From Lewinellaceae bacterium (lineage in GTDB: Bacteria; Bacteroidota; Bacteroidia; Chitinophagales; Saprospiraceae): a stretch of DNA of 64,000 nt. The position numbers were made by a program, and so were the translations under genes. The DNA lies in NCBI GenBank assembly GCA_016710765.1, contig JADJUJ010000016.1, positions 82,176 to 146,175 of the forward strand. Reading direction: 5' to 3'. The notes under the pieces are model-generated. The model was not told the origin of the DNA and did not search any database. It saw only the letters and a program-made list of their open reading frames with translations. Below, in pieces: positions 1 to 8,702 of this stretch (position 1 is the stretch's first letter; every line of letters starts with the position of its first letter).

Positions 1-94
1 GAGCGCCTTTTGGTTTGAAAAGCCAGGCAGCCAAACCAATGGTGCGGGCATGACCCATACCTGCAATGAGTCTCACTGTGTGTGTGGGCATTAA
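1..94. other. Edge fragment, coding strand unresolved
   Basis: Two readings are plausible. On the minus strand an open frame starts with ATG at 91 (alternative ATG at 54), has codon use typical of the window (starting MPTHTVRLIAGMGHARTIG) and runs off the left edge. On the plus strand an open frame runs in from the edge and stops with TAA at 92-94, ending in a Cys/His-rich tail (THTCNESHCVCGH). The two hairpins downstream at 133-168 and 274-313 slightly favour a plus-strand gene ending here. I do not recognise either product. Confidence 0.3.
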
Positions 95-132
95 ACCTTC
101 GTTGGTCGTTAGGTGTCGATCTTTGGCGCTAA

Positions 133-168
133 CAGGAAAAAGGGCAGGATTATTTGCCCTTTTTCCTG
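133..168. other. Perfect 14-bp stem-loop
   Basis: CAGGAAAAAGGGCA is followed after 8 bases by its exact reverse complement (155-168). There is no separate T-run after it, although T5 lies in the right arm. It could be a terminator of a gene entering from the left edge, or a 5' structure of a minus-strand gene. Confidence 0.5.
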
Positions 169-220
169 AATTGAAACGTAACACGCTGATTATTAATGGT
201 AAAAATGTAATTGTTATGTC

Positions 221-241
221 TCCTCTCCTCTCCTCTCCTCT
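221..241. repeat. (TCCTC)n pentanucleotide microsatellite
   Basis: Four tandem TCCTC units. The same pentamer recurs as a longer array at 56397-56434. Both lie outside genes. Confidence 0.7.
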
Positions 242-273
242 AGGAACTAGCCCCCTCCCGACCTCTGCTGCCC

Positions 274-313
274 AAAACCCGGCTGCGACAACCCCTGTCG
301 CAGCCGGGTTTTT
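274..313. terminator. Strong bidirectional-type terminator hairpin
   Basis: A 17-bp perfect stem (AAAACCCGGCTGCGACA paired with 296-312) with a 5-base loop, flanked by A-run and T-run, so it can terminate transcription in either direction. It isolates the edge gene from the membrane protein gene that follows. Apart from this and the features above, I see nothing in 95-572. Confidence 0.75.
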
Positions 314-572
314 GTTTAATACTGGCAAATGGCTGGGTTACATTCCTGATTTGACGTGGAATGGCCAAAACCCGAACAGCTGGTGCGGTTCCCCGCCCGT
401 TGTTTCCAAAACAAGAAAGTTAGTATCCCCATTCTTTAGCGTTAATCCATTTCGAGGGCAGTGGCGGTTTTGCTGCTGCATGGATATCCATTTATCATAT
501 TGGTTTTCAGGCTGTTAAGGGCTTGATTAGATCTGGGCAAGTTATGGCTTGACCTGTTTTTCTCACCACCAA

Positions 573-1877
573 ATGATCCTATCCATGCTTACAAAACTAT
601 TGTATCGCCATTATCTTTGGTTGCTTTTCCCAATCGTATTGCTGCTGTCTTTTAGTCGTACCCATGCCTGCCTTCGGGGGGTAATATGGTCGGATGCCGA
701 GGGGTATTACAAGTACCTGCCTACTGTTTTTATATTGGGTGATGTGCACAAAATGCCAGCGGGAAGCGTGTGGCCACTCCAGAATGAAAAGGGAGAATAC
801 CTCGATAAATACACTTGCGGGGTGGCCTATTTTGAACTGCCATTTTTCCTCCTGACCAAACAGATTTTAGCTGCAACAGGCCAGGATTCAAGCGACGTGT
901 TTTCCGACGCTTATGCCCGGTCGGTGGTAGTGTCGGGTGTGGTAGCTTGTTTTATTGGGTTGTTTTTTCTGCAGCGGGCGCTCCGAACCAAGTATCGCGA
1001 ACCAGTGGTTTTCCTAGCCTTGATGATGGTGTTTTTAGGCACCAATTTATTCCATTATGCCAGCAAAGAAATGGGCATGTCGCATGTGTATTCCTTCGCG
1101 CTGATGTCGTTTTTGGTTTGGCAAACGCCAGGATTTTACCGAAACCCCAATCTCGTCAACAGCCTGTTGTTGGGCGGGGGCCTGGGGTGGTTGGTGTTGA
1201 TCCGGCCGACGAACCTCATCATTGTATTGTTCATAGGCTTGTATTCCGTTTATTCAAGACGGGACCTGCTCGAAAGGCTTGTCTTTGCCAGGCGGCACCT
1301 TCTCCTGTTGTTGCCGGCCGGCTTGGCTGCAATCGTCTCTTGGCTTCCACAGATATGGTACTGGCATGAAATGGCGGGTTCCTGGTTCCGGTATTCTTAT
1401 ACCAATGAGGGCTTTATTTATTGGAACAAGCCAAAAATGCTGGCGGTATTATTTGACCCACAAAACGGACTGTTTTTGTATTCACCACTAGTCTTACTTT
1501 TGTTAGCGGTTGTAATCGGTGATTTTCGCAAAAAGCAGCACAATGCACCAGCCATTTTGCTCGTGTTTTTGGTCTGCACGTATTGTTTTGCCAGTTGGTG
1601 GGCCTGGTGGTTTGGCGGCGCTTTTGGCGCCCGTTCCTACGTTGAATGGTATGCCTTGCTGGCGTTCCCGGCTGCCGGTTTTGTGGAACGAAGGCTTGTT
1701 CAGGCAAGGGGTTGGTCAAAGTGGTTGGCTTGGCTGGTACTGTTGTTTTTGGTTTATTACAGCGTTAGAATGTCTTTTTTGTACAACAGTTTGCCGGGGC
1801 CCTGGGACGGGGCGGATTGGCGCTGGAATTTTTCCAAAATGACATGGATCTGGCAGCATCTCTTTTGCGGGGCATAG
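573..1877 (+). CDS. Polytopic membrane protein, GT-C glycosyltransferase-like
   Basis: A protein of about 434 residues dominated by hydrophobic segments (roughly 9-11 predicted membrane helices). After the first helix an extracytoplasmic loop carries WSDAEGYYKYLP; an acidic residue in the first outer loop is a hallmark of GT-C fold transferases that use lipid-linked sugars. Later loops are rich in Trp, Tyr and Arg (for example WWAWWFGGAFGARSY), also usual for that group. I infer a mannosyltransferase/ArnT-like membrane enzyme, but substrate and family are not certain. An upstream TTG at 549 is in frame; ATG 573 (MILSMLTKLL) or ATG 585 is a better start because it begins directly before the first hydrophobic stretch. 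It is a stand-alone plus-strand gene behind the terminator at 274-313. Confidence 0.6.
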   Translation: MILSMLTKLLYRHYLWLLFPIVLLLSFSRTHACLRGVIWSDAEGYYKYLPTVFILGDVHKMPAGSVWPLQNEKGEYLDKYTCGVAYFELPFFLLTKQILAATGQDSSDVFSDAYARSVVVSGVVACFIGLFFLQRALRTKYREPVVFLALMMVFLGTNLFHYASKEMGMSHVYSFALMSFLVWQTPGFYRNPNLVNSLLLGGGLGWLVLIRPTNLIIVLFIGLYSVYSRRDLLERLVFARRHLLLLLPAGLAAIVSWLPQIWYWHEMAGSWFRYSYTNEGFIYWNKPKMLAVLFDPQNGLFLYSPLVLLLLAVVIGDFRKKQHNAPAILLVFLVCTYCFASWWAWWFGGAFGARSYVEWYALLAFPAAGFVERRLVQARGWSKWLAWLVLLFLVYYSVRMSFLYNSLPGPWDGADWRWNFSKMTWIWQHLFCGA

Positions 1878-1981
1878 ATTTGGCGGTTTAGGGTTAAATA
1901 ATTCCCATATACCAATATCTTTGCCGCGAACGGCGTTTTGCCACCGTTCGCAAAACTTTGCATTCCAGAACCATTCTATAC

Positions 1982-3041
1982 ATGAGCAGAATTTACCGCT
2001 ACACCACCATCATCCTTGTTTTTGTTGCTTTTTGCCTTGCTGCGCCACAAAAAGCAGCGGCACAGGACAAGCATTTCACCCAGTTTTACGCTTCCCCGCT
2101 GACCCTAAACCCGGCCATGACGGGTAATTTTGAGGGCCGGTATCGCGTAGGTGCCATTTATCGCGACCAATGGCGCAAAGTGTTGGACAACCCGATCCGC
2201 AGCTATGCGATGGCGGGCGATTTTCGTTTTGCCGCCCGTAAAAAGCAGGTGCGCAAAGATGCGGTAGGCCTGGGCTTGATGTTTTTCAACGATAAAGTCA
2301 GTGTCATCGATTTCAATACCACGCAAATCGCTATTTCCCTGGCTTATCATAAAGCGTTGGACGTCAACGACCGTCAGTTTTTATCCCCTTGGGTTCCAGG
2401 GTGGTGCCACGCAGCGGAATGTCAATTATGAGTCGCTGAATTTTCACGACGAATTCGATGGATTGTCTGGATACAACCTTCCCACAGCGGAGAACTTGCC
2501 GGAAAACAACTTTTCCTATGCTGATTTCAATTTTGGGTTGAACTATTCCGCACGCTTTGAGCGGTATGGTGCGGTGTTCGTTGGCCTGGCGGCCCATCAT
2601 TTTACGCAGCCCACCATTTCCTTTTACGGCAATGGGGCGGAAGGAGATAAGTTATACACGAAGTATTCCGGACAGTTTTCGGCAACCATACCCATGACCA
2701 AAGATGGAAGGGTATCCTTGCTTCCTCGTTTTTTACTGGCCATGCAGGGACCTCACATGGAAATCAATGCAGGCAGTAACCTGCGCCTTGCTTTTGGCAA
2801 ATACGGAGGCAGCGCCGTTCATTTTGGGGGTTGGGCACGGACTGTGCGCAACGACAATGGGGTAGGGCTGGATGCCGTGGTCGCGCTAATGGGTATTGAA
2901 CTAAACAGCGTATTGGTGGGGATGAGCTACGACCTCAACCTTCGCGCGCTGCAAGCCGGACAGCGCCAGAGCGCTTTCGAACTCAGTATTACTTATCTGG
3001 GCAATTACGAATCGGAGGAAATTTTGTGTCCTAAATTTTAA
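1982..3041 (+). CDS. PorP/SprF-family T9SS outer membrane protein (frameshifted)
   Basis: PorP/SprF proteins are outer-membrane beta-barrel-like partners of the type IX secretion/gliding machinery. The N-terminus has a signal peptide ending near AAAQD, then the family hallmark HFTQFYASPLTLNPAMTG, then alternating beta segments to the C-terminus. The reading frame breaks at a C4 run (2385-2388): up to FLS it is in one frame, and from LGFQGGATQRNVNYES in another. Removing one C restores a continuous protein of about 352 residues, the expected family length, so I treat it as one gene with a one-base insertion. Start is ATG 1982 (MSRIYRY), the residue before the signal peptide; a TTG 24 bases upstream is unlikely. 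It converges on murI with 10 bases between the stops. Confidence 0.85.
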
Positions 3042-3051
3042 CAGGGTGCAT

Positions 3052-3864
3052 TTACCAGATGGCGCAGTGCTCCAGGTGAATTTCTTCCTGGTAAAAAATA
3101 CGCGTTGTTTCTTCGAATGATTGGGTGTAATCCGACACGTAGAAGCGGTGCGGGTTGCGGCGCTTATCGTTGAGTAAATTATGGTCAGCCAGTTTTTTCT
3201 GTACAGCAGCGGCGGTAACATCCGTTGAATCCAGGATGTGCACCTTGTGCTGGTAGAACTCATCGATATCCTTGTGAATAAGGGGGTAGTGTGTACAGGC
3301 CAACAGCAGGGCTTCAATGTTTTGTAAAATGGGCTGACTCAGGTAGTCGTTGATAATTGCCCGACTGATGTTGTCGTGAAAGTATCCCGATTCGATCATT
3401 GGCGCCAGGAGGGGCGTGGCCAGAGAGGCCACTTCGAGATCGGGTTGTTTTTCGGAGAGTTTCAAGCCGTATACCCGGCTGTTGACGGTAGCCTTGGTGG
3501 CAATAACGCCGACCTTACTGAATCCACGCAGTACCGTTGCATCTACCAACGGATCTACCACATTGACGAACAGCGAACTTTTTTTGAAAAAATCCAGCAA
3601 TACGCGGTAGCCAACGGAAGAAGCCGTATTGCAGGCTATTACGATCATTTTGCAGTTTTGCTCCAGCAGAAATTTAGCGATCTGCAGGCAATAGTACCGA
3701 ATGCTGTCCGGGCTTTTGTCGCCATAAGGCATGTGGGCGGTATCCCCGAAATAAACCAACTCCTCTTCGGGTAAAAGTGTTGCGATAGCCTTTGCAACGG
3801 TCAGACCGCCAATTCCGGAATCGAATACACCAATGGGTTGCTTGCGGTCGAAACGATCAGCCAT
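3052..3864 (-). CDS. murI: Glutamate racemase
   Basis: Interconverts L- and D-glutamate for peptidoglycan synthesis in the cytoplasm. The 270-residue length is normal. Motifs seen: the N-terminal GVFDSGIGGLTV, YFGDTAHMPYG, and the two catalytic cysteine regions ACNTAS (about residue 78) and LACTHYPL (about residue 190). Start ATG 3864 sits 24 bases after an exact TAGTTTTG promoter box. The two ompH-like genes lie upstream on the same strand but have their own promoter boxes. Confidence 0.95.
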   Translation of the reverse strand: MADRFDRKQPIGVFDSGIGGLTVAKAIATLLPEEELVYFGDTAHMPYGDKSPDSIRYYCLQIAKFLLEQNCKMIVIACNTASSVGYRVLLDFFKKSSLFVNVVDPLVDATVLRGFSKVGVIATKATVNSRVYGLKLSEKQPDLEVASLATPLLAPMIESGYFHDNISRAIINDYLSQPILQNIEALLLACTHYPLIHKDIDEFYQHKVHILDSTDVTAAAVQKKLADHNLLNDKRRNPHRFYVSDYTQSFEETTRIFYQEEIHLEHCAIW

Positions 3865-3887
3865 GGAAAGATGTTTTATTAGCGGGA

Positions 3888-3895
3888 CAAAACTA
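3888..3895 (-). promoter_or_regulatory. Bacteroidota -7 box for murI
   Basis: TAGTTTTG on the minus strand matches the consensus TAnnTTTG exactly, 24 bases upstream of the murI ATG. No convincing -33 TTTG is seen. Confidence 0.6.
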
Positions 3896-3971
3896 CACTG
3901 TAATTGTGGTAAAAATAAAACGAGTCGCCCTTGTACAAGAACGACTCGTTAAATGCACCAAAAAAGCAGTG

Positions 3972-4523
3972 CTAGTCCTTCGGACTTTCTACTTTAACCG
4001 GTTCTTCGTCCTTGATGGCGATACCGAGTTTGATGGCAACGTCGCGGGTAACGTCAAGCGATTCGTCTGCGTACAGGAGCACCTGCGTGGTAGAGTCAAA
4101 CACCAACATGTACCCTTTTTCCTTGGCGACATCTTGCATGGCTTTGTTTACTTTTTCCAGGATGGGGGTATACAGTTGCTCGCGTTTTTCACCGAGTTTT
4201 TTGTACACCTCCTGCTCGTAGGAGCTAATGGAATCTTGATCAGCCTGCAATTTATCGGCTTGTGTCGCATAATCTTTTGGCGCAATGGTGCCGTTGGTTT
4301 TTTTACGTTCCAATTCTTCTGCGCGGGACTGGAGGTCTTTTACCATTTCCTGACCGCGTTTGGTGAGTTGGGTTTGGAAATCTTTCAGGACGCTGTCGGC
4401 TTCCTTGACTTCTGACATGTTGGCCAGCAGTGCAACAGAGTTGCAGTATCCGAATTTTTGGGTTTGAGCCATGGCCGCAGCGGAGATCATCAGGGCCAGG
4501 GCCAATACGATTGAGTGTTTCAT
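3972..4523 (-). CDS. OmpH/Skp-family periplasmic chaperone
   Basis: A 183-residue exported protein. Residues 1-20 form a signal peptide ending AMAQ; the mature part starts FGYCNSVALLANM and contains a long charged, coiled-coil-rich middle (about residues 50-125) typical of the Skp tentacles. The C-terminal part (MLVFDSTTQVLLYADESLDVT) resembles the conserved OmpH end. Skp-like proteins hold unfolded outer-membrane proteins in the periplasm. It is the second of two tandem paralogues; the other is 4697-5218. It has its own promoter box 49 bases upstream, so the pair may be transcribed independently. Confidence 0.85.
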   Translation of the reverse strand: MKHSIVLALALMISAAAMAQTQKFGYCNSVALLANMSEVKEADSVLKDFQTQLTKRGQEMVKDLQSRAEELERKKTNGTIAPKDYATQADKLQADQDSISSYEQEVYKKLGEKREQLYTPILEKVNKAMQDVAKEKGYMLVFDSTTQVLLYADESLDVTRDVAIKLGIAIKDEEPVKVESPKD

Positions 4524-4571
4524 TGAATGGATCTAAAATGTGAGAAAACCGGCTTTTTGCCGAATCCGACG

Positions 4572-4579
4572 CAAAAATA
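4572..4579 (-). promoter_or_regulatory. Bacteroidota -7 box for the first OmpH-like gene
   Basis: TATTTTTG on the minus strand, an exact TAnnTTTG match 49 bases before ATG 4523. Confidence 0.55.
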
Positions 4580-4614
4580 CAATTTGCCGGGAAAAATTTA
4601 AGCATTTAGCATAA

Positions 4615-4675
4615 AGACGCAAAGGCACCAAGCAGCGGCCTTGTTTCAGGTCAATTGCTTTGGGCCTTTGCGTCT
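4615..4675. repeat. Stem-loop of the 'AAAGACGCAAAGG' repeat type
   Basis: AGACGCAAAGGC (4615-4626) pairs perfectly with GCCTTTGCGTCT (4664-4675) across a 37-base loop. It lies between the two ompH-like genes. The words GCAAAGAC and CAAAGG recur in the 101-bp repeats at 50930-51232, so this looks like a solo relative of that family. It might also end transcription of the upstream ompH gene. Confidence 0.5.
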
Positions 4676-4696
4676 GTTGTGATCAATCAGTTGCAT

Positions 4697-5218
4697 TTAC
4701 TTGGCCAGCATGGCCTTTACATCAGCGGTTTTGTCGTAGCGTTTATCGGCAAACAACATACCGGAGGCGCTGCCTTTGTCGAAGATGAATTCAAAGCCTT
4801 TGTCTTCTGCAAATTGCTGGATGGCGCCGTACACCCGGTCCTGAATGGGCCGCACCAGTTCTTCGCGCTTTTTGAAAAGAGAGCCTTCAGCACCGAATTT
4901 TACACGCTGTAGTTCGCGTACTTCTTTCTCCTTGTTCATGATTTCTTCTTCGCGTTGCTTTTTCATGTCTTCGCTCAACAATACTTGCTCTGCCTGGTAC
5001 TTGCTGTACATGCCCTTGATTTTATCTTGCTCGACAGCAATTTCCTGCCGCCATTGCGTTGCGATTTTATCCAGTTGTTCCTGTGCTTTCTGGTACTCCG
5101 GGAGTGATTCTAAAATGTCGGTCACGTCGACGTAGGCAATGCGTTGAGCAAAACTCAGCACGGTAATGCCGGCAATAAAAAGAGTGGTCAGAATGCTTTT
5201 CTTAAACATAGTATTCAA
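4697..5218 (-). CDS. OmpH/Skp-family periplasmic chaperone
   Basis: A 173-residue exported protein with signal peptide (ending LSFAQ) and the classical OmpH start RIAYVDVTDILESLPEYQ, a strongly charged coiled-coil region (about residues 45-115, rich in E/K/Q) and the C-terminal FEFIFDKGSASGMLFADKRYDKT. In Bacteroidota such genes are often found in tandem, as here. It probably escorts outer-membrane proteins such as the PorP and DUF5686 products of this window. A promoter box lies 39 bases upstream of ATG 5218. Confidence 0.9.
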   Translation of the reverse strand: MNTMFKKSILTTLFIAGITVLSFAQRIAYVDVTDILESLPEYQKAQEQLDKIATQWRQEIAVEQDKIKGMYSKYQAEQVLLSEDMKKQREEEIMNKEKEVRELQRVKFGAEGSLFKKREELVRPIQDRVYGAIQQFAEDKGFEFIFDKGSASGMLFADKRYDKTADVKAMLAK

Positions 5219-5256
5219 ATTTGTACGATTAGGTTAAACAGGTTTGATCTCAGCAA

Positions 5257-5264
5257 CAAAATTA
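5257..5264 (-). promoter_or_regulatory. Bacteroidota -7 box for the second OmpH-like gene
   Basis: TAATTTTG on the minus strand, exact consensus match, 39 bases upstream of ATG 5218. Confidence 0.55.
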
Positions 5265-5456
5265 CAGGTTTTAGCTGCTTGCTGTGCTATTAAGACGGCG
5301 AACAGGGCCTTTAAGTTGCTTCTAAATCTTAATAAAAATAATCTGTAAAAAGGCAAGTGTAACATTATCAGTGAGTTAGGTGATTAATTGATATTTTTCC
5401 CCGCCAATGATTAACCAGCGGTTAACGTCGTCTTAATGATTTTTAACGCAAAGCGC

Positions 5457-5464
5457 TACTTTTG
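5457..5464 (+). promoter_or_regulatory. Bacteroidota -7 box for hutH
   Basis: TACTTTTG, an exact TAnnTTTG match, 37 bases upstream of ATG 5501. The region before it (5265-5456) is AT-rich and otherwise empty. Confidence 0.55.
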
Positions 5465-5500
5465 CACGCCTTTACAACATCTAAAACCAGTGCCACCACC

Positions 5501-7005
5501 ATGAACAGTACACCCTTGTACGCGATCAACCCCGACCACCTCAGCCTCGATACCCTGCAGTCTGTTTTGTCGGAAGGCAAAAATTGGAACTTTCCGCGGA
5601 GTCCATCCGGCGTATTGTGCATTGCCGGGAATACCTGGACCATAAGTTGCAGGACACCGATGAACTGTTCTATGGCATCAATACGGGCTTTGGTTCTCTG
5701 TGTGATATTCGCATTTCAGAATCTGATATCGAGCAATTACAGGCAAACCTTGTTATGTCGCATGCGGCTGGCATGGGCGATTTGGTGCCCCAGGAGATTG
5801 TACGGATCATGCTTTTGCTAAAAATACAAAGCCTTTCCTATGGCTATTCTGCAGTACGGTTGGAATTGGTAGAACGGCTTATTGCCTTTTATAACCTTGG
5901 CATACTTCCTGTTGTATTTGAGCATGGCTCTTTGGGTGCTTCGGGTGATTTGGCGCCGCTGGCGCACCTGAGTTTGCCACTCATTGGCATGGGTGAGGTT
6001 TGGTACGAAGAGCGCCGTCAGCGTGCTGACGTGGTACTGGCAACCCTGGAAATGGAACCTTTACAATTTAAAGCCAAGGAAGCGATTGCCCTGCTTAACG
6101 GCACCCAGTTTTCTGCCGGATACGCGGTTTGGTGTGTCCTGAAGGCGCGCAAATTGGCAAACTGGGCCGATTACAATGCTGCGCTGGCTTATGATGCGTT
6201 CAATTGCCGGCTTACGCCGCTCGATCCCCATATTCATAAAGTCAGGCCGCATGCAGGACAGGTATTTGTAGCCGACCATATTTTGCGCATCCTATCGGGT
6301 AGCGGCATGGAACAGGTTGAAAAAACAGCGGTTCAAGATCCCTATGCATTTCGCTGTGTGCCCCAGGTTCACGGGGCGAGCAGGGATGCACTTGCCCATG
6401 TCGAACACATGGTGCTGACCGAAATAAACAGCGTAACCGACAATCCCAATGTTTTTCCGGAGGATGATCTGATCGTTTCCGGTGGAAACTTTCACGCCCA
6501 ACCGCTGGCACTGCCCCTGGACTATCTCGCTATTGCACTGTCGGAGTTTGGCAGCATTTCTGAGCGCAGGGTTTATCAAATGATTGGCGGACAGCGGGGC
6601 CTGCCTGCTTTTCTGACAGCGCTTCCCGGGCTTCATTCCGGAATGATGATCGCGCAATACACCGCCGCGGCCATTGTTAGCCAGAACAAAGGACTTTGTA
6701 CACCGGCATCCGTCGACAGCATCGTGAGTTGCAACGGACAAGAAGATCATGTCAGCATGGCCTCCAACGCTGCCACAAAAGTGCGTCGGGTGGTGCTTAA
6801 CCTGGAGCGCTTGCTGGCCATTGAATGGATGGTTGGCGCACAGGCATTGGAGTTTCGCCGGCCAGCGCGCAGTTCTGCCCCATTGGAGCAACTGCATGCT
6901 GCCTACCGAAAAGTGGTGCCAAAACTGGAAGAAGACCGGATACTTTCGGTTGATATGGAAAATACGCTGCAGTTTATGGCTGCTGTAGAACTGCCTGAGG
7001 GGTGA
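5501..7005 (+). CDS. hutH: Histidine ammonia-lyase (frameshifted near the N-terminus)
   Basis: Deaminates L-histidine to trans-urocanate, the first step of histidine catabolism. The MIO-forming Ala-Ser-Gly is present in GSLGASGDLAPLAHL (about residues 143-157), the catalytic Tyr in YGINTGFGSL, and QDPYAFRCVPQVHG and DNPNVF further on. The first 27 codons from ATG 5501 (MNSTPLYAINPDHLSLDTLQ) are in another frame from the rest. The junction is the A5 run at 5579-5583; adding one A gives GKKLELSAES and a 501-residue protein, the normal length. I read this as a sequencing deletion. No other hut genes are nearby. A tyrosine ammonia-lyase/mutase is a less likely alternative. Confidence 0.9.
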
Positions 7006-7027
7006 GCCAATTCAATGTTTGGTTTTT

Positions 7028-7530
7028 CAGTTTTGCTTTGCAAAAATAGTTGGTCCGCAGAAGGCGCAGTAGGCGCAGAAAGCGCAGAAGTTTTGCTTCG
7101 CAAAAACAGTTGACCCGCAGAAGGCGCAGAAAGCGCGGATGTTTTGCTTTGCAAAAATAGTTGGTCCGCAGAAGGCGCAGAAAGCGCGGATGTTTTGCTT
7201 CGCAAAAACAGTTGTCCCGCAGAAGGCGCAGAAAGCGCGGATGTTTTGCTTCGCAAAAACAGTTGTCCAAGCGCGAAGTTTTGCTTCGCAAAAAGTTGCC
7301 GCAAGCGCAGTTTTGCTTCGCAAAAATAGTTGTCCCGCAGAAAGCGCAGAAAGCGCAGAAGTTTTGCTTCGCAAAAACAGTTGACCCGCAGAATGCGCAG
7401 AAAGCGCAGAAGTTTTGCTTTGCAAAAATAGTTGTCCCGCAGAAGGCGCAGTAGGCGCAGAAGTTTTGCTACGCAAAAATAGTTGGTCCGCAGAAGGCGC
7501 AGATGATTTGCTTCGCAAAAATCTGTGGTA
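7028..7530. repeat. Minisatellite: ~51-bp unit, 11 copies
   Basis: Eleven tandem copies, most 51 bp, each made of a small palindrome TTTTGC-TTC-GCAAAA (loop TTC, TTT or TAC), a linker containing AGTTG and CCGCAGAAGG, and a GCGCAGAAA run. Units 5 and 6 are shortened to about 35 and 32 bp. The array fills the convergent gap between hutH and the lipoprotein gene. All six frames are open in places, but only because the repeat lacks stops; nothing suggests coding. Confidence 0.9.
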
Positions 7531-7559
7531 GCACAGACAGTTTATGGTTTAAGAATACA

Positions 7560-8456
7560 TCATTGGCCAATTGCGGACCCAGGCTCATCCGTGTTCCTTT
7601 TTGATTTTTTCCGAAGATCAATTACAACATCCGGTCTGAATTCATCCCAGTCCCGCATATCCTTTTTTACCTTGGTTTCCCAACGGCTTAGCACCGTTTC
7701 CGGGTCGTTGGATGCCAGCAGTTCGGTATCCATTTGCGAGGCAATGTCTTGCCAGGCCTTTTGAGCAGCGCGTTCCATGGGTTTTGATGCTTTCGCAATG
7801 GCGGTAACATTTGGGGCCATTGCCTTGATGGACTGCTTGATCTTTCGCGCTTCCAGTTCTGCGAGGTCAAACTGTAATTGGGCCCTTCTGAGCGCGATAT
7901 TCCTGTATTTTCCAACAGGAAGGCTGGTTGAGTCGGCAGAAAACTGGGTAATGGTCCTGACCGTCATGGTGCTGAAAAAGTTGCCCATCAGCCGGTGTTT
8001 GATGCTGCAGCGAATGGGTGGCAGCACTGCATTACCTTGTCCACGAAGATCGGCTTCCTGTAGTGGTCGGGCTTTATCCCAGAAAATCAGGGCTTCAAAG
8101 CCCCCCAGATCGGGCAAATGGTACAACTTCGCCTGGATGCGGTTACAATTGGAGCGTTCGGCTTCCGGCAATTTACGCTCCGTAATAACCATGAAATTGG
8201 CGCCAAATGGCGCCGATTTACGCCGGGCGGCTTCCACCACGTCCTCGTACTGGCAATCCAAACTTCGGCCGCGATCCACTGTTTTGACATCAAATAGAAA
8301 CTGAGCGGTGCGCAAATCGGGCCTGGAATCGCTCAGGTTAATCACTGCGACATACTGGCTGGGCGGTAACCCTGTTATTGGTTTGCGCGGCTTTAACTGC
8401 ATGGTACAGGCACTGAGGCCGAACAGCAGGAGAATGGGGAAGTATATTTTCTGCAT
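7560..8456 (-). CDS. Predicted lipoprotein of unknown function
   Basis: A 298-residue protein with a short signal sequence and lipobox LSAC (Cys near residue 16), so probably anchored in a membrane facing the periplasm. After the lipobox come QLKPRKPITGLPPSQYVAVINLSD and a segment with cysteines (SLDCQYEDVV, RSNCNRIQAKLYHL, PIRCSIKHRL). The C-terminal third is charged and helical and ends RKKSKRNTDEPGSAIGQ. I recognise no domain. Start ATG 8456 is immediately before the signal sequence. Nearest same-strand gene is 8703-9257, separated from it by a terminator, so they are probably separate units. Confidence 0.75.
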   Translation of the reverse strand: MQKIYFPILLLFGLSACTMQLKPRKPITGLPPSQYVAVINLSDSRPDLRTAQFLFDVKTVDRGRSLDCQYEDVVEAARRKSAPFGANFMVITERKLPEAERSNCNRIQAKLYHLPDLGGFEALIFWDKARPLQEADLRGQGNAVLPPIRCSIKHRLMGNFFSTMTVRTITQFSADSTSLPVGKYRNIALRRAQLQFDLAELEARKIKQSIKAMAPNVTAIAKASKPMERAAQKAWQDIASQMDTELLASNDPETVLSRWETKVKKDMRDWDEFRPDVVIDLRKKSKRNTDEPGSAIGQ

Positions 8457-8481
8457 ACAATAGTTATTGCTGACACGTTGC

Positions 8482-8524
8482 CTGGCGCAAGATAAAGCGC
8501 GTGTTTAAAATGTTCTTGCGCCAG
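8482..8524. other. Stem-loop upstream of the lipoprotein gene
   Basis: CTGGCGCAAGA pairs perfectly with TCTTGCGCCAG across 21 bases, 26 bases upstream of the lipoprotein ATG. It is likely to lie in the leader or promoter and could be regulatory. Confidence 0.45.
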
Positions 8525-8632
8525 AAAGGAACGGCGCAAAATTCAACATCTTTTGGCAGAAAAGAAATTCCATTGGAAAGTAGGTTGGGGAAATGCCTGT
8601 TTAGACAAAATCTTCAACATTCCCGATGGCGT

Positions 8633-8677
8633 AAAAAGACTCAGGCGCGTTTTCCTGTTACTGAAAAACGCGCCTGA
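8633..8677 (-). terminator. Rho-independent terminator of the 8703-9257 gene
   Basis: On the minus strand a 13-bp perfect stem (8641-8653 with 8665-8677, 11-base loop) is followed by GTCTTTTTAC. It lies 25 bases after the stop of the upstream gene. Confidence 0.7.
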
Positions 8678-8702
8678 ACACCCCGGCTATACCAATCTCA
8701 AT

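Noticed and set aside
66..518. Open frame of 150 codons on the plus strand
   Set aside because: It crosses a microsatellite and a perfect terminator hairpin and its translation shows no domain, signal peptide or coherent codon use.
7028..7530. Open frames and a CRISPR-like look of the 51-bp array
   Set aside because: There are no unique spacers: the whole unit repeats. Open frames arise because the unit lacks stop codons in several frames; the translations are themselves repeats on both strands.
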